Made by a program: the position numbers and the translations under genes. Shown piece after piece: positions 16,692 through 24,708 of a stretch of 59,383 bases of DNA. Position 1 is the first letter of the stretch. Every line of letters starts with the position of its first letter. Below the pieces are notes generated by a model. The model saw nothing but the letters and a program-made list of their open reading frames with translations, did not search any database and was not told where the DNA came from. The stretch comes from Chloroflexota bacterium (GTDB lineage Bacteria > Chloroflexota > Anaerolineae > Aggregatilineales > UBA3940). The stretch spans positions 91,554 through 150,936 of the forward strand of contig JAADYX010000159.1 in NCBI GenBank assembly GCA_010092885.1, written 5' to 3'.

Positions 16692-17468
16692 TTATGTCTC
16701 CTGTACCGGTGTTTGCAGTGCGGCCAGCAGTCCGATGAATGCCAGTGCTGAGATAGAAAGATCCAGGAGCTGATCAAGGCGCAGGCCGCCCACCATTGGA
16801 ATGGAATCACCGCGGGTGAAGCCGATGCCGAACGCGCCCAACCCTAACAGGATGAGCAGGACCCACAGGCGAATGCCCTCGCGCTGTACGCAGCGAGCCA
16901 CCAAGAAGAAAACCAGCAGCAGAACAACACCCAATACAGCACCATAAAGCTGGCTGCTCAGACGCGGGGCGACCACACCATACAGGTCGGAAAGCTCTGC
17001 GGCAACAAGAGGTGGGTAGTCCGCCAGTGAGCCTACCTCCCGACCGTGTCCGCAGCTTGTCGACAGGCAGCCTAAGTAGGTCAGGATCACGCCGATTGGC
17101 AGGGTCAGGGCAGCGGCATCAGAGAGACGAGCAAACGAAATACCCCGCCAGGCCGATACGATCAGCAGACCTGCCACACCGCCGATCACCGCGGTATGCC
17201 AATCGATTCCGCCCAGCCACACCTGTATGATCTCGCTGCGATGATCGGTGAAGTAATGCCAATAGATCCCGACGTGGCCGAGCCGCCCGGCCACAATACC
17301 CAACAGAAGCGCACCAAGCCCCGCATCGACCCAATGCGCGGGCTGTTCACCACTGAAACGGCGTGCCTGCACAAACATCAACACGAGGCCGGTGATGATC
17401 GCTGTATCCAGCAGAACGGTGTAGGTTCGCAGTGTGAGCGGGCCGATCCGGCCCAATTCAGGCAGCAT
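16692..17468 (-). CDS. Lgt-like membrane protein (prolipoprotein diacylglyceryl transferase family)
   Basis: A 258-residue protein with about seven hydrophobic segments. The Lgt layout is visible: GRLGHVGIYWHYF (near residue 61, compare GARLYYV.FYW), GGIDWHTAVIGG (86-97, with His91 where Lgt has SFHGG), PRLSSQLYGA (168-177, compare PRHPSQLYEA), and FTRGDSIPMVGGLRLDQLL at the end. The central RxxN-FxNxE signature is poorly kept: GCLSTSCGHGREVG, with Arg143. It may be a divergent transferase or a relative with another lipid substrate. The ATG at 17468 lies about 10 bases from a TATAGT -10, so the mRNA may be nearly leaderless. It heads the operon through recO. Confidence 0.75.
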   Translation of the reverse strand: MLPELGRIGPLTLRTYTVLLDTAIITGLVLMFVQARRFSGEQPAHWVDAGLGALLLGIVAGRLGHVGIYWHYFTDHRSEIIQVWLGGIDWHTAVIGGVAGLLIVSAWRGISFARLSDAAALTLPIGVILTYLGCLSTSCGHGREVGSLADYPPLVAAELSDLYGVVAPRLSSQLYGAVLGVVLLLVFFLVARCVQREGIRLWVLLILLGLGAFGIGFTRGDSIPMVGGLRLDQLLDLSISALAFIGLLAALQTPVQET

Positions 17469-17477
17469 GGCGCCCAG

Positions 17478-17507
17478 ACTATACAATCCGTACGGGTTGG
17501 GTCGCAA
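17478..17507 (-). promoter_or_regulatory. Promoter of the lgt-like operon
   Basis: Minus-strand TTGCGA (17507-17502) and TATAGT (17483-17478) with an 18-base spacer. The expected start is within about 3 bases of the ATG at 17468, i.e. a leaderless or near-leaderless transcript. Confidence 0.5.
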
Positions 17508-17583
17508 GCCCCCCGATTGTTTGGGTAGGCATGCCATCTGATGAAGGGCTATACTGTGGTGAGACGATATAGAAGGAGATACT

Positions 17584-18705
17584 ATGGCTGTTAAAGCTAT
17601 TTTGAACTTTGTGGTGACGATCGCGATTCTGGTCGCTGTTGGCGGCTTGGGGTACATCGCTGTGAACTCCACCCGTGGCAGGGACACACGTCTTGGTGCA
17701 CTGCTGGCAGTCGGTGGGTTCATCGTTGCGCTTGTCATTGCGCCCCTGAACGCAGGCCTGTCACTTATCGAGCCGAACGAACGCGGCGTGGTCTTCCGCC
17801 AGATCGGCAGTGGGGAAGATGTCCTGCGGGACCCGGCCCTGCAGCCCGGACTGCGCTGGGTCATCCCGTTTGTGGATATTGTCATCCCCTATGATGTCAG
17901 CCAGCAGTCGGTGACTATGGCCGGATCCGATGCCGCTTCACCGGATGAAGCGGGTGGGCTTGACGCAGTACAGGCCATCTCACGTGATGGCCAGATCATC
18001 CGGGTAGATGTGACGGTTGTGTACCAGATCGACCCGGCCCAAGTGAACCGCATCCACCGCGAGTGGCCCGGCGGGTTTGAGAACCAGTTCATCGTGCCAG
18101 TGACGCGCTCTGAAGTCCGCAACGCCATCAACAACTTTGGTGCTGAAGAGATCTACAGCGGCGGGCGCACCGCGCTTGAAAGCCAGATCGATGAGACTCT
18201 GCGTGAGGCTTTTATCGAGCAAGGGTTCCTGCTGACCGATATCCGTATCCGCAACATTGAATTCTCGACGGAGTTTGCCAACGCCATCGAGCAGCGCCAG
18301 ATCGCCGAGCAGAACGCCCAGCGTGCTGTCTTCCTGGTGCAGCAGGCGGAGCAGGAAGCTGAACAGGCCCGTACAGAGGCACAGGGCCAGGCAGATGCCG
18401 TCGTCATTCGGGCACAAGGTGATGCCAATGCGATCGTCATCCGTGCTGAGGCGGAGGCCGAAGCGCTTGACCTCGTCAACCAGATCCTGCAAGAGAACCC
18501 CAATCTGATCCAGTACCAGTACATCAATGAGCTGGGCGAACAGGTTCAGTTGATCATCGTACCAAGTGATACACCCTTCCTGTTTGACCTGGAGCAGCTG
18601 GCAGCAACAGGCGCAGGAGCCGACGACCCCGTGATAACGCCAGCGCCGCCAACACCGGAACCAACCCCTACTGAGTCGGGTGAAGATGACGGCACAACCC
18701 CCTAA
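17584..18705 (+). CDS. SPFH/prohibitin-family membrane protein
   Basis: A 373-residue prohibitin-like protein. Two N-terminal hydrophobic segments (about 6-28 and 40-60) are followed by the SPFH domain (about 65-250; NERGVVFRQIGSG, LQPGLRWVIPFVD, RDGQIIRVDVTVVYQI). An alanine/glutamine-rich coiled coil comes next (about 235-300; EQRQIAEQNAQ), and then a short Pro/Thr-rich tail. Such proteins form membrane rings or scaffolds and often protect membrane proteases or organise microdomains. AAGGAG lies 6 bases before the ATG. It is a single-gene transcript ending in a strong terminator. A second, shorter SPFH protein lies at 49239-50039. Confidence 0.9.
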   Translation: MAVKAILNFVVTIAILVAVGGLGYIAVNSTRGRDTRLGALLAVGGFIVALVIAPLNAGLSLIEPNERGVVFRQIGSGEDVLRDPALQPGLRWVIPFVDIVIPYDVSQQSVTMAGSDAASPDEAGGLDAVQAISRDGQIIRVDVTVVYQIDPAQVNRIHREWPGGFENQFIVPVTRSEVRNAINNFGAEEIYSGGRTALESQIDETLREAFIEQGFLLTDIRIRNIEFSTEFANAIEQRQIAEQNAQRAVFLVQQAEQEAEQARTEAQGQADAVVIRAQGDANAIVIRAEAEAEALDLVNQILQENPNLIQYQYINELGEQVQLIIVPSDTPFLFDLEQLAATGAGADDPVITPAPPTPEPTPTESGEDDGTTP

Positions 18706-18723
18706 CCTTTTAGCCTGAAGATC

Positions 18724-18756
18724 CAACAAATCCCCCACGATATGGGGGATTTGTTG
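18724..18756. terminator. Strong intrinsic terminator after the SPFH gene
   Basis: A perfect 14-bp stem (CAACAAATCCCCCA, 18724-18737, with its complement at 18743-18756), a 5-base loop and a T-rich 3' side. Confidence 0.85.
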
Positions 18757-18859
18757 TTCCCCTCGGCGGACTCGGCCTGATCTGTGGTATTTTATGGATA
18801 TAAGAGTCCCTCGATTTTGCCTACCAAGGTTTCAAATCAATATCCCATGGAGGAAGTCT

Positions 18860-19801
18860 ATGTCTGGTCCCAAATATGCGTACTTCAGAGGGGAGATCAT
18901 TCCCTTCGAACAGGCAACGGTCAGCGTGATGAACCACACGTTCAACTACGGCACCGGTGCTTTCGGCGGTCTGCGCGGCTACTGGAACGATGATGAAGAG
19001 CAGTTGTTCGTCTTCCGGCCGCTTGACCACTTCACCCGGTTTTTGAACTCGGCCCGGCTGCTGACCTTTGATCTGGACTACACGGCAGAAGGTTTGCTGG
19101 AGATCATGGTTGAGCTACTGCGCAAAGAGAACTGGCGCGAGAACGTCTACCTGCGTCCTATTGCCTTTGTTGATCAGGCGCGCATCGGTGTGCGGCTGCA
19201 TGGCATGAGCTACGGCATCACAATGTTCTCACTGCCTTTTGGCAGCTATGTGGACAATGAGGAAGGCGCTCATGTGACGTTCTCTTCATGGAACCGCGTA
19301 GATGACAACAGCATCCCCGCACGCGGCAAGCTGATCGGCTCCTACGTGAACTCCGCGCTGATCAAGACGGATGCGGAGAAGGCCGGCTTCGATGAGGCGC
19401 TGGTTCTCAACCGTGATGGACACCTTTCCGAAGGCAGCGCGGAAAACGTGATCATCATCCGCGACGGCGCAGCAATCACGCCGCCGGTGACCTCAAACAT
19501 TCTGGAAGGCATTACCCGCCGCACCCTGATGACTCTGCTGAGCGAGGAGTTCAACATACCGGTTGTTGAGCGCGACATCGACCGTACAGAGGTCTATCTC
19601 GCGGATGAGGCGTTGTTCTGCGGTACGGGGGTACAGGTGGTGGCCATCACTCACGTTGACCACCGGCCTATCGGAACGGGCAAGATGGGCCCGATAGTCA
19701 CGGATCTGCGCAAGCTGTACTTTGATGTTGTGGCTGGCCGCGTGCCCAAGTACCGTCACTGGACACAGCCTGTCTACGAGAGTGTACCAGTCGGCGACTA
19801 A
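18860..19801 (+). CDS. ilvE: Branched-chain amino acid aminotransferase
   Basis: A 313-residue class IV PLP aminotransferase interconverting Leu, Ile and Val with their 2-keto acids. Lys157 in ARGKLIGSYVNS is the expected Schiff-base lysine. HLSEGSAENVIII (about 188-200) binds the cofactor, and NYGTGAFGGLRGY (29-41) and the ending FCGTGVQVVAITHVD fit the family. The ATG at 18860 has GGAGGAAG upstream; a longer open frame from 18794 lacks a ribosome site. It stands alone: the preceding terminator isolates it, and a palindromic hairpin follows. No ilv or leu genes are adjacent, so other class IV substrates are not excluded. Confidence 0.9.
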   Translation: MSGPKYAYFRGEIIPFEQATVSVMNHTFNYGTGAFGGLRGYWNDDEEQLFVFRPLDHFTRFLNSARLLTFDLDYTAEGLLEIMVELLRKENWRENVYLRPIAFVDQARIGVRLHGMSYGITMFSLPFGSYVDNEEGAHVTFSSWNRVDDNSIPARGKLIGSYVNSALIKTDAEKAGFDEALVLNRDGHLSEGSAENVIIIRDGAAITPPVTSNILEGITRRTLMTLLSEEFNIPVVERDIDRTEVYLADEALFCGTGVQVVAITHVDHRPIGTGKMGPIVTDLRKLYFDVVAGRVPKYRHWTQPVYESVPVGD

Positions 19802-19819
19802 GCCTACCTGTGACAAACT

Positions 19820-19841
19820 GCCCGGTGATCGATCACCGGGC
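19820..19841. terminator. Palindromic bidirectional terminator
   Basis: A perfect 22-base palindrome (GCCCGGTGATC and its complement) lies between the convergent ilvE and a membrane-protein gene. Only a short T-run follows, so it can serve both strands. Confidence 0.65.
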
Positions 19842-19848
19842 TTTGTGC

Positions 19849-20250
19849 TCAGCGGCAGAAAGCCAGCGAGCGATAATCGGCGAAGCCAGCCAGCGCACAG
19901 CCAAAGATCCCCATAAACATCACAGGCAGTGCAATGAGCGTAAGCAAGATGGCCACACCACGGGCCTGCTCAGTCGGGGCAAAACCGACCAACCCCAGCG
20001 GCAGCAGAAACTGGCTGAGACGAAGCAGAAACAGCGCAATATCGGGGATGCGAAGCTGGTCGCTGTAGAGGTTGGTGCCGGTCAACATCACAAGCGCACC
20101 AATCATGATAATGACGATAATCGGCGTCTCATCTCCGGATGTCGACAGCAGCACAAATGACATCAGGATCAGCAGGTATTGGGCAATGGCCAGCCAATGC
20201 AGTGGATCGCGCGGAATAAATTCCGTTATCTGGCTCAGTTCGAACGGCAT
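19849..20250 (-). CDS. Small integral membrane protein, unknown
   Basis: Not a recognised family. The protein of 133 residues starts MPFELSQITEFIP and has about four hydrophobic stretches: WLAIAQYLLILMSFVLL, IIVIIMIGALVMLTG, IALFLLRLSQFLLPLGLVG and GVAILLTLIALPVMFMGIFG. Charged residues are few. The ATG at 20250 has GAGGA about 7 bases upstream; the frame continues to 20334 without a ribosome site. It is divergent from the YprB-like nuclease and convergent with ilvE, so it is probably monocistronic. Function cannot be inferred. Confidence 0.7.
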   Translation of the reverse strand: MPFELSQITEFIPRDPLHWLAIAQYLLILMSFVLLSTSGDETPIIVIIMIGALVMLTGTNLYSDQLRIPDIALFLLRLSQFLLPLGLVGFAPTEQARGVAILLTLIALPVMFMGIFGCALAGFADYRSLAFCR

Positions 20251-20312
20251 GTGGGTATCCTCTGCGTGTGGGTTATCATCCGTCGTGCACTTATACAACG
20301 GAAAGCCGAATG

Positions 20313-20341
20313 TTGCCAGCATGAATCCGAGCACCCATAAT
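20313..20341 (+). promoter_or_regulatory. Promoter of the YprB-like gene
   Basis: TTGCCA (20313-20318) and CATAAT (20336-20341) with a 17-base spacer, 32 bases before the ATG. Confidence 0.55.
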
Positions 20342-20373
20342 GGGTTGGAGCACGGTATGAACAGGTTCTGACT

Positions 20374-21606
20374 ATGGTCAATCGTGATTTACAGAAACGT
20401 CTCCGGCGGCTCGGAGCGCTGCGCAAAGAACACCAGGCGCGCCGCCAACAGATTACCCCGGCCCGCCACACGTCACTCGAAGATCTGCCGGGAGCGGCCA
20501 TACAGCATACGGACTTCGGGCCTTGTTTTCAAACGCAAGAGACCCTCACCACGCAGCAGAAGCACGGGCCGCATCGCCTTGGTGACTGGTTGAACCTGCG
20601 CTCTGACGTGCTGGCTTCGGTAGTCGACACCCCTCAGTTGGAAACGACTGACCTCAGCGATTACGTATTCCTGGATACAGAGACCACCGGCCTCGGTGGG
20701 GGTGCGTTCGCGTTTCAGGTGGGGATTGGCATCTTTGAGCCTAATGGTGACTTCACGCTGAAGCAGTACTTCCTGAGAGACCCGGCTGAAGAAGCCGCGA
20801 TGCTGCACATCCTTTCGGAGATTCTCACTCAAGGCAAGGCTCTCGTGACCTTCAATGGGCGCAGCTTTGATGTCCCCCTGTTGACGGGGCGTTATATCAT
20901 GAACCGGCTGCCAGGCGTGATCAGCAGCCTGCCGAATCTTGATCTGCTCGGACCAGCACGGCGGCTGTGGCGGCGCCGGCTGCCCTCGTGTGCATTAAGT
21001 GCGCTTGAAAAGGACGTGCTCAGCGTGCGCCGTACCACTCAGGATGTACCCGGCTGGGCCATTCCGCAGATGTACCAGCGCTATCTGCAGACGGGGGACT
21101 CCCGTGAGATGGTTGATGTTCTCTACCACAACCGGATAGACATCCTTTCTATGGTGACGCTGGCCGTCGAGATACACAATGCATTTGCCGAACCACGCAA
21201 TCGCCCCTTCGACGACCTGTTGAGCCTTGGCCGTTGGTATGAAAAGCAAGCGATGGTCAATGAGGCGGAGAGCGTCTATCGTGATGCCGCCAATGCAGCT
21301 CACACAGATGAGGATGTGCACGAAGCGCTGAACCTGCTGGCTGGTCTTCTCAAACGGCATGATCGCCGCGAGGAGGCTGCCCCGGTCTGGGAGAAGGCGG
21401 CTGCCCTCTGTGTCGACTGCGCCGCACATGAAGAACTGGCCAAGTATCACGAGTGGCACACACGAGACCTCAGGCAGGCGCTGCATTGGACCGACAAAGC
21501 CGTTGCACTAGCCAGCGGATGGCGGCGAGGTGTCCGGCAGAAGCTCACGTTGAACACTCTAGAGCACCGGCGCAGCCGGCTGTTGAACAAGATCGCGCGG
21601 CAGTGA
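20374..21606 (+). CDS. YprB-like ribonuclease-H-fold exonuclease with TPR tail
   Basis: A 410-residue protein. A basic N-terminus (1-90) precedes an RNase H-like DEDD nuclease domain: FLDTETTGLGGG with Asp101 and Glu103, TFNGRSFDVPLL near 160 (second acid), and LYHNRIDILSMV near 250 (third). From about residue 265 the protein is helical and repeat-like (SLGRWYEKQAMVNEAESVYRDA), matching the TPR-like tail of Bacillus YprB. In B. subtilis yprB pairs with a helicase-like yprA; no such partner is adjacent here. The substrate is unknown, DNA or RNA. No clear ribosome site precedes the ATG. Confidence 0.87.
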   Translation: MVNRDLQKRLRRLGALRKEHQARRQQITPARHTSLEDLPGAAIQHTDFGPCFQTQETLTTQQKHGPHRLGDWLNLRSDVLASVVDTPQLETTDLSDYVFLDTETTGLGGGAFAFQVGIGIFEPNGDFTLKQYFLRDPAEEAAMLHILSEILTQGKALVTFNGRSFDVPLLTGRYIMNRLPGVISSLPNLDLLGPARRLWRRRLPSCALSALEKDVLSVRRTTQDVPGWAIPQMYQRYLQTGDSREMVDVLYHNRIDILSMVTLAVEIHNAFAEPRNRPFDDLLSLGRWYEKQAMVNEAESVYRDAANAAHTDEDVHEALNLLAGLLKRHDRREEAAPVWEKAAALCVDCAAHEELAKYHEWHTRDLRQALHWTDKAVALASGWRRGVRQKLTLNTLEHRRSRLLNKIARQ

Positions 21607-21634
21607 TACGATCCATCAAAACGATTGGACCCTT

Positions 21635-22447
21635 ATGCTCAAACGACTCGCTGCCGCGCTGCTGATCGGATTAGTCGCCGCTCAGGCAGCTGCCGCCCAA
21701 ACAGACGATGAAGTCCGCGTCCTCGACTGGAATGTGACCGTCGGCATTCAGGAAGATGCTGCACTCGCCATACGTGAAAGCCAACGTATTGCTTTCCCGC
21801 AGGGCGACTATTCCACGGGGACGCGCACGCTCTCCATCCGGAACTTTGAGTCTATCGAAGCCATTGGCGTATTTGAGGGTGACATGCCCTACACTGAAGT
21901 TGAGACCCTCCAAGACCCGGGGACCTTCACTTGGGCTGTCGAAGGGCCTCTTGTACAGATCCGATGGCTCTTTGAGACTGCCTCCGAGGAAACTCGCACG
22001 TTTGTTATCCTGTATACTATTCGCGGCGCGGTGGAGTTCGATGAGGGTATTGCCAACCGTCTGCTGTGGGATGCCATACCGCCTGACCACCAACGCCCAA
22101 TTGAGTCGGCCAGCGTTACCGTCATCGTACCGTCGGGTGGCAGCGTGGATCGGGATCTCGCACCGGCCAGCTACGGGGCTGATGCCGAGATCTCAGTCGA
22201 CAATACGCTGGTCACGTTTGATATAGGCACAATCCCTATGGGGCAGGGGGCCCGTGTGGAGGTTTACTTCCGCATTCCCGATGAGATGGCCGGGGCACAT
22301 GAGATCGAACTGCCGGGAGGAGATCCAAACACCGTGATCGGCCCGGCGGCGCTGTTGGTCATCGAGGTGCTGGTTTTCGTGGGATTGGCGGCTGCGATTG
22401 TTCTATTTGCCCGCTCACGGCGTCGGGCTCAACTCACGGATCAATAA
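21635..22447 (+). CDS. Secreted membrane-anchored protein, DUF2207-like N-terminal domain
   Basis: A 270-residue protein with a signal peptide (about 1-21, ending AQAAAAQ) and an extracytoplasmic beta-rich domain (25-230). Its opening VLDWNVTVGIQEDAALAIRE resembles the start of the DUF2207 domain, where a sensor-like repeat precedes membrane segments. One C-terminal transmembrane segment (about 237-258) ends in a basic RSRRRA stop-transfer. Full DUF2207 proteins have a longer cytosolic part, missing here. It begins 28 bases after the YprB-like gene and is probably co-transcribed. It ends 5 bases from the convergent rodA stop. Function unknown. Confidence 0.7.
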   Translation: MLKRLAAALLIGLVAAQAAAAQTDDEVRVLDWNVTVGIQEDAALAIRESQRIAFPQGDYSTGTRTLSIRNFESIEAIGVFEGDMPYTEVETLQDPGTFTWAVEGPLVQIRWLFETASEETRTFVILYTIRGAVEFDEGIANRLLWDAIPPDHQRPIESASVTVIVPSGGSVDRDLAPASYGADAEISVDNTLVTFDIGTIPMGQGARVEVYFRIPDEMAGAHEIELPGGDPNTVIGPAALLVIEVLVFVGLAAAIVLFARSRRRAQLTDQ

Positions 22448-22452
22448 GACGG

Positions 22453-23607
22453 TCAGACCAGATCACGCGGGTTCTGGCGCAGCAGCACGCTTTGCACCAG
22501 CCCGATGCCCATGAGCAGGGTCACAAGCGAACTGCCCCCAGAGCTGACAAACGGCAGGGTCAGGCCGGTGACCGGCATTAGCCGGATGTTCATGCCGACG
22601 GATACCACAGTTTGGAAGAAGATCACCGTTGCCACACCGACTGCGATCAGGCTGCCTGCTTTATCCGATGCCAGCGAGGCCGCACGTAGGCAGCGCATCA
22701 CCACGATACCGAGCAGAAGCAGCACAATTATCGACCCAACGAAACCGAATTCTTCCGCCAATACGGCAAAGATGAAGTCCGTATGACGCACGCGCAGAAA
22801 ACGCAGCTGGCTCTGCGGCCCCTGCATATATCCCTGACCCAGCAAGCCGCCGTTCCCGATGGCAGTTAACGCCTGCCCGATGTTGAAGAACGCATCCGGG
22901 TCGGCCTCCGGCCAGATAAACACGATGATGCGGGCACGCTGGTACTCTTCCATCATGCCCCACAAGAAAGGTGCCAACGCCAGACCGACCACAGCAAACA
23001 GCACAATGTGCTTCCAATCCATGCCGGCAGCCCAAGCCATGGCAAACCACACCACCATGATCAGTACGCTAATACCCAGGTCCGGTTGGATGAAGATGAA
23101 CAGGGTTGGGATAGCCGCCCAGGCCAACGAGACCAGAATGCCTTTCAGCGTGCCGATCTGGTTGGCGGCTTTGGCCATCTGTTGGGCAAGCACGATGATC
23201 AGCAGGATCTTGGCCAGCTCAGATGGCTGGAAACCGGCGATCCCGAAGTTGAGCCAGCTTTGCGCGCCCGCTTCACCTTCCACACCCAGCAGACCGACCA
23301 CCCCCAGAATGGCGACCAGCACCGCGTAGATCCAGATGTAGGTGCTGGTAAGCAGCCGGTAGTCAATCAGGGTGAAGAACAGAACCACGCCTATACCGAC
23401 AAAAGCAAAGAGAATCTGGCTTTCCACACGGGTAGCCAATGTTGGATCGATAGCATCGTTGGTCGCGCTGGCGATCAGCATCACACCGATCACGATGAGG
23501 ATCAACACGGTGATGAGCAGAACATAATCGAAGTTGCGCAGGTAGCGGGCTGCAATCCGCATTGTGCTGCGCGGCAGAATGTTATTCTCTCTCCGATAGA
23601 GATCCAT
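22453..23607 (-). CDS. rodA: SEDS-family peptidoglycan polymerase RodA
   Basis: A 384-residue polytopic protein of the RodA/FtsW/SpoVE family, the glycosyltransferase that polymerises lipid II during elongation. About ten hydrophobic segments are seen. Family signatures are GAQSWLNFGIAGFQPSELAK (about 115-135), FIQPDLGISV (about 175) and the C-terminal LMPVTGLTLPFVSSGGSS (about 350), ending in NPRDLV. The ATG at 23607 has AAAGG 10 bases upstream; GTG at 23616 would overlap the Nudix gene. RodA rather than FtsW is favoured by length and by rodZ in the same operon, though the PBP2 partner is not here. Confidence 0.93.
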   Translation of the reverse strand: MDLYRRENNILPRSTMRIAARYLRNFDYVLLITVLILIVIGVMLIASATNDAIDPTLATRVESQILFAFVGIGVVLFFTLIDYRLLTSTYIWIYAVLVAILGVVGLLGVEGEAGAQSWLNFGIAGFQPSELAKILLIIVLAQQMAKAANQIGTLKGILVSLAWAAIPTLFIFIQPDLGISVLIMVVWFAMAWAAGMDWKHIVLFAVVGLALAPFLWGMMEEYQRARIIVFIWPEADPDAFFNIGQALTAIGNGGLLGQGYMQGPQSQLRFLRVRHTDFIFAVLAEEFGFVGSIIVLLLLGIVVMRCLRAASLASDKAGSLIAVGVATVIFFQTVVSVGMNIRLMPVTGLTLPFVSSGGSSLVTLLMGIGLVQSVLLRQNPRDLV

Positions 23608-23608
23608 A

Positions 23609-24160
23609 TTAGCCACCTTTAGTGCTCAGTGCGTTGAAGGCCAAGCCTGCCATCAGGGTCGCGGCCACCGTCGCAAGCTGACCCGCCAACCACATCGTAC
23701 GCAGTTCGGCCAGTGGGATGCACTCGACCCGCTGCACTTCTAAATCGCCCGAGTCGGGCTCAGCGGACTGCACAGCATCTGTGGCCAGGTAGATGTGCCC
23801 CCGGCTGTATAGCCGATTACCATCCAGAACAAAGCTGCCAAGACCAGTCCATACCGAAGCACTGTAGCCCGTCTCCTCCAGCAATTCGCGCTGCGCACAG
23901 GCCAGCATATCTTCGTCAGGGCTGGTGGGCAGGCCCCCGGGAAAACTCAATGTCTCACGCCCAACGCCGTGCAGATAGCTGCGCAGCATGACCACCTCGT
24001 TTTCGGGTGTCAGCGCAAATGTGGAAGCCCAGTCGGGCCCATCCACGATATAGAAATCCGGAATGATCGTCTCGCCGTCCTCAAGCAGCACTTCCTCACG
24101 GAAGACTTTAAACCACGGCGAACGGTCGAGGATCTCGACTCGCTTGAGGGTCTGCCACAT
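23609..24160 (-). CDS. Nudix hydrolase (copy 1)
   Basis: A 183-residue ADP-ribose-pyrophosphatase-like Nudix protein. The Nudix box is GLPTSPDEDMLACAQRELLEETGY: the catalytic RELLEE is intact, but one extra residue lies between the first Gly and the acidic position compared with the consensus and with copy 2. A short hydrophobic C-terminus (LAGQLATVAATLMAGLAF) may bury or touch the membrane. It is a paralogue of the next gene upstream: both begin with a Trp/charged stretch, then DRSPWFKV or DCSPWLRV, and EVLLED. The upstream stop overlaps its start (TGATG). Substrate unknown. Confidence 0.87.
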   Translation of the reverse strand: MWQTLKRVEILDRSPWFKVFREEVLLEDGETIIPDFYIVDGPDWASTFALTPENEVVMLRSYLHGVGRETLSFPGGLPTSPDEDMLACAQRELLEETGYSASVWTGLGSFVLDGNRLYSRGHIYLATDAVQSAEPDSGDLEVQRVECIPLAELRTMWLAGQLATVAATLMAGLAFNALSTKGG

Positions 24161-24708
24161 CACACCAACCCCAGATGGCCCAACCCTAAACCGACCACAG
24201 CAGCCGTATCAAGCACCGCCCACTCATCAGATGACCACATGCGCAGCAGTTCCTGTGGTGAACTCGGATGCACGCTTACCGACTGCAGATCGCCGGGATT
24301 GGGCTCGGCAACGCGCACGGCTCCAGCTGCCATATAACAATGCGCATCGGTGATGCCGCGCACGCCGCTCATCCGAAACGTGCCCAAGTGCCGCCAGTCA
24401 GGTGCCTGCAGGCCAGTCTCTTCTAGCAGCTCGCGCTGCGCACAGGCCAATGGGGCTTCGTCCTCCTCCAGATCGCCGCCGGGCAGATCGTAGACAATCT
24501 TACCGACGGCATGACGATAATGCCGTATCAGCGCGATCCGGCCATCGGCCAACACCGGGAAGATAATAGCGAACGGCGCGGCTTCGATCACATTGAAGTC
24601 CGGGATAAGGGTCTTTTTATCCTCGAGGAGCACCTCATCGACATAGACTCGCAGCCAGGGCGAGCAGTCCAGCAGCTTGGTGCGTGAACGGACCTCCCAG
24701 CCCATCAT
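24160..24708 (-). CDS. Nudix hydrolase (copy 2)
   Basis: A 182-residue paralogue with a canonical box, GDLEEDEAPLACAQRELLEETGL (Gly, five residues, Glu, seven residues, Arg-Glu, Glu-Glu). The fold resembles ADP-ribose pyrophosphatases, which clear ADP-ribose and related nucleotides. The ATG overlaps the rimO stop as ATGA and the stop overlaps copy 1, so rimO and the two Nudix genes are translationally coupled. Copy 2 keeps the ancestral box, making it the better candidate for full activity. Confidence 0.9.
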   Translation of the reverse strand: MMGWEVRSRTKLLDCSPWLRVYVDEVLLEDKKTLIPDFNVIEAAPFAIIFPVLADGRIALIRHYRHAVGKIVYDLPGGDLEEDEAPLACAQRELLEETGLQAPDWRHLGTFRMSGVRGITDAHCYMAAGAVRVAEPNPGDLQSVSVHPSSPQELLRMWSSDEWAVLDTAAVVGLGLGHLGLV

